The notes beneath the pieces were generated by a model that searched no databases, was not told where the DNA came from, and saw only the letters and a program-made list of their open reading frames with translations. A stretch of DNA of 6,053 nt from Thermoplasmata archaeon (GTDB taxonomy: Archaea; Thermoplasmatota; Thermoplasmata; RBG-16-68-12; JAGMCJ01). A program made the position numbers and the translations under genes. Location: the NCBI GenBank assembly GCA_023129265.1, contig JAGMCJ010000166.1, forward strand, positions 1 through 6,053. The letters are read 5' to 3'. Shown here one piece after another: positions 1 through 4,356 of the stretch; within the stretch, counting starts at the first letter, position 1, and each line of letters begins with the position of its first letter.

Positions 1-455
1 GTCTCGTGGAATCCCTGGCTCCTGAAGTAGTCGTGTATGGCTCCGAAAATGGACGAGCGGACCTTGAGCACGTTCGTCATCTTCTGTGACCTCACCCAAA
101 GATGCCTGACATCGAGAAGGAACTCCTCGCTCTTGTCCTTCGATATCGGGAATTTCTCTGCGAAGTTGACAACGCGGAGATCCTCCGCTCTTATCTCGTA
201 CCCGCCTGGGGCTCTTTCGTCCTCGACGACCTCACCCTCCACTTCAATGGAGGATTCAACGAGTGCCTGCTTGGCATCCGCGAACGCTTTCTCGGGAACG
301 CTCCGCTTGTCCACGGTGACCTGAACAAGCCCGCTCGAGTCCCTTATGACGGCGAACACAAGGCCTCCGCTACTCCTCGTGCGGTGAATCCAACCGCGGA
401 TTTCGATGACTTCGCCGGTATGCTTTCCCTGCAAAATCTCCCTTATGGTCACCAT
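1..455 (-). CDS. asnS: Asparaginyl-tRNA synthetase, N-terminal part (truncated by window edge)
   Basis: Class IIb aminoacyl-tRNA synthetase that charges tRNA-Asn in the cytoplasm. Only the first 151 residues are in the window; the class II catalytic core lies beyond the left edge. Residues about 15-97 form the anticodon-binding OB fold, with GWIHRTRSSGGLVFAVIRDS and later ERAPGGYEIRAEDL, both typical of archaeal AsnRS. Residues 110-122 read EEFLLDVRHLWVR, where AspRS proteins usually carry a DNRF-LDLR type motif, so Asn specificity is preferred. The start of the motif 1 helix follows (NVLKVRSSIF). The ATG at 455-453 is chosen because the N-terminus then matches archaeal AsnRS and a TATA-like TTAATTTA lies about 30 nt upstream. 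An in-frame TTG at 467-465 is less likely, and an in-frame TAA blocks further extension. It is divergent from the GNAT gene. A non-discriminating Asp/Asn enzyme cannot be excluded without the catalytic domain. Confidence 0.93.
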   Translation of the reverse strand, partial: MVTIREILQGKHTGEVIEIRGWIHRTRSSGGLVFAVIRDSSGLVQVTVDKRSVPEKAFADAKQALVESSIEVEGEVVEDERAPGGYEIRAEDLRVVNFAEKFPISKDKSEEFLLDVRHLWVRSQKMTNVLKVRSSIFGAIHDYFRSQGFHE

Positions 456-481
456 GATTCGCCGCAATATGCCCTTTCTGC

Positions 482-489
482 TAAATTAA
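482..489 (-). promoter_or_regulatory. Putative TATA box for asnS
   Basis: Read on the minus strand this is TTAATTTA. Its centre lies about 30 nt before the asnS ATG, which would place the transcription start at or next to the start codon (leaderless). No convincing Shine-Dalgarno sequence precedes the ATG. Confidence 0.45.
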
Positions 490-509
490 CTTCTGGTCTC
501 GCCAAGATT

Positions 510-517
510 GATATAAA
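510..517 (+). promoter_or_regulatory. Putative TATA box for the GNAT gene
   Basis: GATATAAA on the plus strand. The expected transcription start about 25 nt downstream falls at the in-frame GTG at 539, which would favour that codon over ATG 533 or TTG 521 if the mRNA is leaderless. Read in reverse (TTTATATC) it could instead serve asnS with a leader of roughly 30 nt. Confidence 0.45.
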
Positions 518-532
518 CAATTGACTTTGAAG

Positions 533-970
533 ATGACAGTGATAAGGAAGGCCACCCTCTCTGACCTCAGAGACTTATGTACGATTGAAAGACGCTGTTT
601 CGAAAGGAAGAGATTCTCAGAGGACCACATGAGGTGGCTCCTGGAGAATCCTGATGTCACTTCATACGTTTTCTACAACGAGGATGGAATAGTGGCGTCC
701 ATGATACTCATGAGGCTGGGAAGAATCGGAAAGGTGATCTCTCTCGGAGTGGCCCCTGGGCACAGGAGGAGAGGCATCGCAACGCAACTCATGGCGCTCG
801 GAGAGAGGGAGATGCGGGATTGCGGGGCGGCCTCAATGCACCTCGAGGTCGGCGTCACGAACCGTGCTGGCATCAGGCTGTACGAATTCCTGGGATACGA
901 GACCGTGAGGAAGATGCCTGAGTACTATTCTTGGGGAGAGGACGCGCTCGCCATGAAGAAGCCGATGTAG
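533..970 (+). CDS. GNAT-family N-acetyltransferase, RimI/Ard1-like
   Basis: Cytoplasmic acetyl-CoA-dependent N-acetyltransferase, probably acting on protein N-termini as archaeal RimI/Ard1 enzymes do. The 145-residue length is usual for the family. It opens with IRKATLSDLRDL, the common GNAT first strand and helix. Motif A at about 70-83 reads SLGVAPGHRRRGIA, where the R-x-x-G-x-A-like loop binds the acetyl-CoA pyrophosphate. Motif B at about 104-122 has LEV, then N110, Y117 and LGY. The C-terminal EYYSWGEDALAMKK matches the RimI ending, with paired tyrosines before a G-E-D-A strand. The start is uncertain: TTG 521, ATG 533 and GTG 539 are all in frame; ATG is given here, but the TATA spacing favours 539. 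The gene ends 37 bp before pdaD and is divergent from asnS. RimI-like is the best match, although other small GNAT enzymes share these motifs, so the substrate is unproven. Confidence 0.9.
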   Translation: MTVIRKATLSDLRDLCTIERRCFERKRFSEDHMRWLLENPDVTSYVFYNEDGIVASMILMRLGRIGKVISLGVAPGHRRRGIATQLMALGEREMRDCGAASMHLEVGVTNRAGIRLYEFLGYETVRKMPEYYSWGEDALAMKKPM

Positions 971-975
971 AAAGG

Positions 976-983
976 CTTAAATC
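976..983 (+). promoter_or_regulatory. Putative TATA box/BRE for pdaD
   Basis: CTTAAATC preceded by AAAGG (971-975), a good match to an archaeal BRE plus TATA box. Its centre is about 28 nt before the pdaD ATG at 1008, consistent with a leaderless transcript. It starts only 6 nt after the GNAT stop, so pdaD probably has its own promoter. Confidence 0.55.
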
Positions 984-1007
984 CAGTCTCGCAAATCCCA
1001 ATGTTCC

Positions 1008-1475
1008 ATGCTCTCACTTCCGACGAAGTTCTTCGTCACTTCGGGAAGGGCTTCCAGCAAAGTCACGGACCTCAACGCTTTCGACCGAGCCCTGCTGAAT
1101 GCCAGGATTGGAGAGCAGAATCTGGTGTCCGTCTCGTCCGTTCTTCCCGCTGGCATTGAACAGGTGGAAGCCCATGATCTTCCAGTAGGTGCGATAACGC
1201 ATTGCGTGATGGCGCAGATGAGAGGCGGGGAGGGAGAGATGATCTCCGCGGGCATCGCCTACGCCTTCAGGAAGGATGGCAAGGGAGGGTATGTCTCCGA
1301 GGGGCACATCCATGGCGCAAAGAAGGCCCTGGAGGAAATACTCGAGTGGAAGATGGAGGAGATGGCAAGGCTGAGGCGGCTCGAGCTGAAGCCCATCGAG
1401 TACAAGACAGAAGAGCTGTCGATCCCGATGGACCACTACGGCGCGTGCGTTGCGGCCCTCGTCTACTTAGGATAA
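1008..1475 (+). CDS. pdaD: Pyruvoyl-dependent arginine decarboxylase
   Basis: Converts arginine to agmatine and CO2, the first step of archaeal polyamine synthesis; agmatine is also used to modify the archaeal tRNA-Ile2 wobble base. The proenzyme cleaves itself at a Ser-Ser bond to create the N-terminal pyruvoyl cofactor of the larger subunit. Aligned from memory with the Methanocaldococcus jannaschii enzyme: LNAFDRALLNARIG (22-35) matches its LNAFDGALLNAGIG, N38 matches N47, VSVSSVLP (40-47) contains the cleavage pair S43-S44 (S52-S53 there), and E98 in GYVSEGH falls on the catalytic E109. The C-terminus DHYGACVAALVYLG fits the family ending. At 155 residues it is slightly shorter than the 165-residue relative, the difference being at the N-terminus. 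ATG 1008 is chosen because of the TATA spacing; the ATG at 1001 is out of frame. The stop overlaps the next gene's start, implying co-translation. Confidence 0.95.
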   Translation: MLSLPTKFFVTSGRASSKVTDLNAFDRALLNARIGEQNLVSVSSVLPAGIEQVEAHDLPVGAITHCVMAQMRGGEGEMISAGIAYAFRKDGKGGYVSEGHIHGAKKALEEILEWKMEEMARLRRLELKPIEYKTEELSIPMDHYGACVAALVYLG

Positions 1476-1879
1476 TGTACGGTGTCGTTGTCTGTTCACG
1501 TTGCGAGAGGGCGAGAGCGGTCAACCTGAGCCAGAAGACGTCGACCTGCGAGTGCGGGTCGAAAATCCCAATCCAACGGTCCAAGACATACTTCAAGAGC
1601 GATTCCCAAAGAGAGGCTGCGGAGGCTGTAAGGCAGATGAATGCTCGCCTCTCCGGTGCCCCCGCCCCGGGGTTTGAGGGTGACGTGAGAGCCCCTCAGA
1701 GAAAGGAGGACCTGGAATCGGCTCTGTCCGGCCTCTTTGGGAACGAGGTGAGAACCAGAAGGCAATTGAGGGCGCTCCTGGCGAAGCTCGGAGTCGGGGA
1801 TTCGGACAGAGTGATAGACGAGCTCCTTGCGACTGGGGTCCTGTTCGAGCCCGAGAAGAATCATTTTCGCCTGGTCTGA
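1475..1879 (+). CDS. Zinc-ribbon protein with winged-helix-like C-terminus (DUF1922/DUF5817-like)
   Basis: A 134-residue archaeal protein of unknown function. It opens with MYGVVVCSRCERARAVNL and a rubredoxin-like zinc site formed by C7, C10, C25 and C27 (CxxC-x14-CxC). The layout resembles small archaeal proteins I remember as DUF1922 and the haloarchaeal DUF5817; this is recollection, not a search. Residues 40-60 form a charged helix (SQREAAEAVRQMNARLSG). A Gly/Pro/Ala-rich hinge follows at 61-75. Residues 76-134 have a helix-turn-helix pattern with a hydrophobic final hairpin (GVLFEPEKNHFRLV), like a winged helix, suggesting nucleic-acid or protein binding. The ATG shares an A with the pdaD stop (TAATG, 1473-1477), so translation is probably coupled. 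Longer reading of this frame back to 1202 is a shadow of pdaD. Its last 19 bp overlap the convergent transglutaminase-like gene. Confidence 0.85.
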   Translation: MYGVVVCSRCERARAVNLSQKTSTCECGSKIPIQRSKTYFKSDSQREAAEAVRQMNARLSGAPAPGFEGDVRAPQRKEDLESALSGLFGNEVRTRRQLRALLAKLGVGDSDRVIDELLATGVLFEPEKNHFRLV

Positions 1880-3090
1880 CGAGCCAGAACCAGGGCCACG
1901 AGGACGGCGACGGGGAATAACAGCAAGTCTAAGCCAGGAATGGCGCCTCCCTCGCTTCCCAGCTTCACGACGACAGTGCCATCGGCTGAGTAGTCGATCG
2001 TCGTGAACGTGTCATCTATGGACGCCCCTCCACCCAGGGAGACGTAGGAATAGGGGTAGTAGTAGTCCTCGAGATGTGTCCCATTCCCATCGGATTTCCA
2101 CTCGCTGAACCGATTCGCTCCTCTCACCAGGAACTCGTGATTCGCCATGTCTACGGTGACATTCACTCCTCCAGTACTGGTGGGCATGTAGAACTCCAGC
2201 CATGCGTGACCCACCCATTCGTTTGTGACGGAGTTGAGCATGGCCCCCAGCTCCACCCACGAAGGAACGCCTTGGGAGCGCAGCAGGGACGCGAACAGGA
2301 AGGACATATCGTCGCAATCCCCGCTTCCGTCCTGAAGCGTTTCCATCGGGTACTTCACGCTCCCAGTTCTGGATGAGCTGTATGCGATATGTGAATCCAG
2401 ATACTCGTATGTCCTCTGGGCTATCTCGAATACTGGCATGTCGCCCGGGGCGATTTGCGCTGCCAGGGTCTCGACGTATGTGCCTTCATACTGTATCCTC
2501 CACTCGTCGTGGTTGTACTGCGTTGAGAGTTGGACGAACAGAGGGTCTACCTTGCTCGCGTCGCTGACAGAGAGCACATTGTATTCATCGATGTCCCACC
2601 ATATCGTCCTTGTTTGAATGTGATACGTGGCCTGGATGTCCGCCTCTCCGGAACTTTGCCAGACCATCCAGTCGGTTCCATACTTCTGTACGGTGTTGTA
2701 GGCAGGAGTGGACGAGATCCCGATGACCCGCTGAGTTCCCCCGCCGATAGCTGGCGGTTCAGGCACGTCGACGGTGTACGATGTGACTGAAGATATCGTG
2801 ATCGATCTTCTGACCGTGAAATCGACGCTCTCGGGAAAGGTCCTGTAGGAAAGCGGGTTCAGCCAGCTGATCAGGGCATCTCTGAGAAAAGGCGTCAGGA
2901 TGACTATTACCAAGAGTATGAGGATCACTATCAGAATCGCCCGTTTGGCTCTGGGGGGTCTGCGTTCGGGTTTCCGCGACGGTCTGGTCCTCTGCCGCCT
3001 CGTTCTCGCCACTCTTGTCGCTGGAGGTCTCCGTCTGACTTCAGGAGGCGGAGGCGGTGGAGGTGGTGGCGGAGGAGGAGGTGTGCTCAT
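1861..3090 (-). CDS. Membrane-anchored transglutaminase-like protein with poly-proline N-terminus
   Basis: A 409-residue protein with a papain-like transglutaminase core, probably outside the cell. In order: 13 consecutive prolines (4-16), an Arg/Pro-rich cytosolic tail (18-50), membrane segment 1 (about 51-69, AILIVILILLVIVILTPFL), a beta-rich extracellular region (about 85-205), the transglutaminase domain (about 211-320), a Gly/Asp/Thr-rich stretch, membrane segment 2 (about 387-403) and a basic tail RQTRRK. The likely triad is C259 in GSGDCDDMSFLFASLLR, H295 in WVGHAWLEF and D314 in VTVDMANH. Archaeal members may act as proteases or crosslinkers; the activity here is unknown. The ATG at 3090 is preferred to the in-frame ATG at 3123 because a TATA-like box overlaps the latter and 3090 then fits leaderless initiation; the longer form would add 11 residues (420 in all). 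It lies downstream of the small ribbon-helix-helix-like gene on the same strand and converges with the zinc-ribbon gene. Confidence 0.9.
   Translation of the reverse strand: MSTPPPPPPPPPPPPPEVRRRPPATRVARTRRQRTRPSRKPERRPPRAKRAILIVILILLVIVILTPFLRDALISWLNPLSYRTFPESVDFTVRRSITISSVTSYTVDVPEPPAIGGGTQRVIGISSTPAYNTVQKYGTDWMVWQSSGEADIQATYHIQTRTIWWDIDEYNVLSVSDASKVDPLFVQLSTQYNHDEWRIQYEGTYVETLAAQIAPGDMPVFEIAQRTYEYLDSHIAYSSSRTGSVKYPMETLQDGSGDCDDMSFLFASLLRSQGVPSWVELGAMLNSVTNEWVGHAWLEFYMPTSTGGVNVTVDMANHEFLVRGANRFSEWKSDGNGTHLEDYYYPYSYVSLGGGASIDDTFTTIDYSADGTVVVKLGSEGGAIPGLDLLLFPVAVLVALVLARQTRRK
3043..3081 (-). repeat. Poly-proline codon tract (13 Pro)
   Basis: Thirteen in-frame proline codons directly after Met-Ser-Thr of the transglutaminase-like gene: seven CCT, three CCG, three CCA, no CCC. 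The codons are mixed, so the tract is not a pure trinucleotide repeat and appears maintained at protein level. The complementary strand reads as poly-glycine in a spurious open frame. Confidence 0.9.
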
Positions 3091-3113
3091 GACAATCGAG
3101 AATTGGACCCGGG

Positions 3114-3121
3114 ATGATATC
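3114..3121 (-). promoter_or_regulatory. Putative TATA box for the transglutaminase-like gene
   Basis: Minus strand GATATCAT, centred about 27 nt before the ATG at 3090. It lies inside the possible N-terminal extension from the ATG at 3123, which argues against that longer start. It is in the 67-bp gap after the small ribbon-helix-helix-like gene, so the two genes may be transcribed separately. Confidence 0.4.
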
Positions 3122-3157
3122 ATGATTTCGTGCCCATTCTCAGTTTTGGAATCAGAC

Positions 3158-3316
3158 CTACTGCCTCTTGACGATCTGCAGTTTCTCTCTGATCGCCTCT
3201 TTCACAAAATCAGCGACGCTGACATAGCCCAATTGCGGGTTCTGCTTTATGAGTTGCTGGATGAAGATGTGCAGCCCGCGAGGAATGGAGACGGTGCTGT
3301 ATCGCTGTCTTGTCAT
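3158..3316 (-). CDS. Small ribbon-helix-helix-like protein (52 aa)
   Basis: A short gene encoding 52 residues that begin MTRQRYSTVSIPRGLHIFIQ. Residues 6-11 (YSTVSI) fit the N-terminal DNA-contacting strand of a MetJ/Arc/CopG-type fold. Residues 12-28 (PRGLHIFIQQLIKQNPQ) fit helix A. G30-Y31 and the S33-V34-A35-D36-F37 turn lead into helix B, VKEAIREKLQIVKRQ. The pattern of beta strand, P-x-x-L helix, GY-S-V-ADFV and EAIREKL is common in archaeal ribbon-helix-helix proteins, which usually dimerise to bind operators. The start is fixed: a TGA is the codon immediately before the ATG, and a TATA-like box lies about 29 nt upstream. It sits between the PrsW-like gene and the transglutaminase-like gene on the same strand. 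The family is assigned from the pattern alone; targets are unknown, and the protein may regulate itself or its neighbours. Confidence 0.82.
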   Translation of the reverse strand: MTRQRYSTVSIPRGLHIFIQQLIKQNPQLGYVSVADFVKEAIREKLQIVKRQ

Positions 3317-3341
3317 TCAGGAATGAATCAGCCGTGAGTCA

Positions 3342-3349
3342 CATATAGT
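3342..3349 (-). promoter_or_regulatory. Putative TATA box for the small ribbon-helix-helix-like gene
   Basis: Minus strand ACTATATG, centred about 29 nt before the ATG at 3316, so the transcript would be leaderless or nearly so. The rest of the 155-bp gap to the PrsW-like stop holds only weak inverted repeats and no credible gene. Confidence 0.5.
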
Positions 3350-3471
3350 TTGTCCAGAAGTTATCGGTGGTGATTCTCATTTCGTATCGCACGCCGGAGA
3401 CTGTCTTTCAGTCACCCGTCAGTTAGACTTGTGTTTCCAGTCAATCACGGATAATAGGAGGCTCCTGCCAA

Positions 3472-4236
3472 CTACTTCTCTCGGTTTTGCGTGAGTCTCT
3501 CCTTTCTCGCCTTCCGGGCTTTTTTCTTCTTGAGGTCATCGGGAATGCTTACTGGCAGGATGAGGTTGTATGCCCTCCAATAGAGCAGGAACGCGTACAG
3601 AACGGAGGCGATCAGGAAGGCGAATCCCACCCACGTGAGGTCCGGATATGCGTATGCAATGAGAAAGAATGGGGCTATGAGGAGCACGTAGAGTGCCCTG
3701 TACACGATGGCCTGGAGAAGACTGGGAAAGACATCGCCCTTTGAGGACCCGTACCCGATTACAGACCCCGTAGAGGCGTGTAGTGCGATAATCCCAATCG
3801 ATAGAAGAACCAAGCCGAAGAGCGTGAGGGCATAATGAGGCAAACCCCCGATTGACAGAGTGGAGTAGTTGTCGTAGAAGGCCATGGCTGCAGCAATCCC
3901 GATAGACAACGAGAGGCCATAGAAGGTCGTATCAAATTTCAGCGAGAACCTCTTCATGTTAAGGAAGATCGTCTTGAAAGACTCCTCCACGACGGCCATC
4001 CCCAGAAAAGACAGAAACAGAATCCACAGGGGATCGGGTCCAGATGGAAGAGAGAGTCTGAGGATGTTCGCAACCGCTCCAAAGATGAATCCGATTATGA
4101 GCGTGAAGAAGACCTTCTGGAAATCAAAAAGGGATTTCTCCACGACGGGGTAATCGTAGTTTCGAAGTGCGTGGAAGACTATGGCGAATGCAGGTACGCC
4201 AACAATTATCGCGCTTGCTATGAAGGGAATGTCCAT
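3472..4236 (-). CDS. Polytopic membrane protein, PrsW-like intramembrane protease family (divergent)
   Basis: A 254-residue membrane protein with about seven or eight hydrophobic segments (about 5-25, 42-62, 70-92, 104-120, 137-155, 170-195, 203-222) and a very basic cytosolic tail (235-254, DLKKKKARKARKER). Three spaced polar motifs within membrane segments resemble the PrsW/CPBP-type metalloprotease layout: E84-E85-x-x-K88 in AVVEESFKTIF, D122-N123 in MAFYDNYSTL where PrsW proteins normally have Glu-Asn, and H153 in ALHASTGSVIGYG. In PrsW these residues are thought to form the active site for intramembrane cleavage of anti-sigma factors; archaea lack those substrates, so the target is unknown. 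The Glu-to-Asp change in motif 2 leaves activity uncertain. ATG 4236 is supported by a TATA box about 28 nt upstream. It is divergent from the zinc-ribbon/TPR gene across a 120-bp gap with a palindrome. It could be a non-catalytic relative. Confidence 0.8.
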   Translation of the reverse strand: MDIPFIASAIIVGVPAFAIVFHALRNYDYPVVEKSLFDFQKVFFTLIIGFIFGAVANILRLSLPSGPDPLWILFLSFLGMAVVEESFKTIFLNMKRFSLKFDTTFYGLSLSIGIAAAMAFYDNYSTLSIGGLPHYALTLFGLVLLSIGIIALHASTGSVIGYGSSKGDVFPSLLQAIVYRALYVLLIAPFFLIAYAYPDLTWVGFAFLIASVLYAFLLYWRAYNLILPVSIPDDLKKKKARKARKERLTQNREK

Positions 4237-4260
4237 GAGACCGCTGGATTATCGTCGGCA

Positions 4261-4268
4261 CATATATC
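4261..4268 (-). promoter_or_regulatory. Putative TATA box/BRE for the PrsW-like gene
   Basis: Minus strand GATATATG preceded by AAATAAA (4269-4275), a good BRE-TATA pair. Its centre is about 28 nt before the ATG at 4236, giving a leaderless transcript. Confidence 0.6.
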
Positions 4269-4271
4269 TTT

Positions 4272-4285
4272 ATTTGTGCACAAAT
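4272..4285. promoter_or_regulatory. Perfect 14-bp palindrome, candidate operator
   Basis: ATTTGTGCACAAAT is a perfect inverted repeat. It lies directly upstream of, and touching, the BRE of the PrsW-like promoter, and about 37 bp upstream of the TATA box of the divergent zinc-ribbon/TPR gene. A dimeric regulator bound here could affect both promoters. The binding protein is unknown. Confidence 0.45.
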
Positions 4286-4321
4286 TGAGAAGTTTGAGAC
4301 AACAATTAAATATTCAGGGGA

Positions 4322-4330
4322 TTTAATAAT
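4322..4330 (+). promoter_or_regulatory. Putative TATA box for the zinc-ribbon/TPR gene
   Basis: TTTAATAAT, centred about 31 nt before the GTG start at 4357. A second AT-rich stretch, ATTAAATATT at 4305-4314, is a weaker alternative that would give a short leader. Confidence 0.45.
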
Positions 4331-4356
4331 AGGGTCACAGAAGTCTGGACGTTGCG

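Noticed and set aside
37..524. Plus-strand open frames at 37-324 and 102-524
   Set aside because: They lie opposite the asnS coding sequence, whose minus-strand translation is a clear synthetase N-terminus; their translations show no recognisable family.
1202..1474. N-terminal extension of the zinc-ribbon gene back to 1202
   Set aside because: It is pdaD read in another frame, with a low-complexity Arg/Gly/Glu composition; the family-like start MYGVVVCSRC is at 1475.
2900..3337. Plus-strand 145-residue frame with a poly-glycine tract
   Set aside because: It is antisense to both the poly-proline start of the transglutaminase-like gene and the small ribbon-helix-helix-like gene, which have better motifs and promoters.
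3369..3426. Tiny plus-strand frame starting GTG GTG (19 codons)
   Set aside because: Too short, without a promoter or recognisable sequence pattern.
3399..3466. Small inverted repeats GACTG-TCTTT-CAGTC (3399-3413) and AGGAG-G-CTCCT (3456-3466) after the PrsW-like gene
   Set aside because: Stems are only four or five base pairs and no T-run follows on the minus strand, so a terminator or regulatory role is not supported.
4285..4299. Direct repeat TTGAGA at 4285-4290 and 4294-4299
   Set aside because: Two six-base copies are too little to separate from chance, though they lie beside the palindrome.
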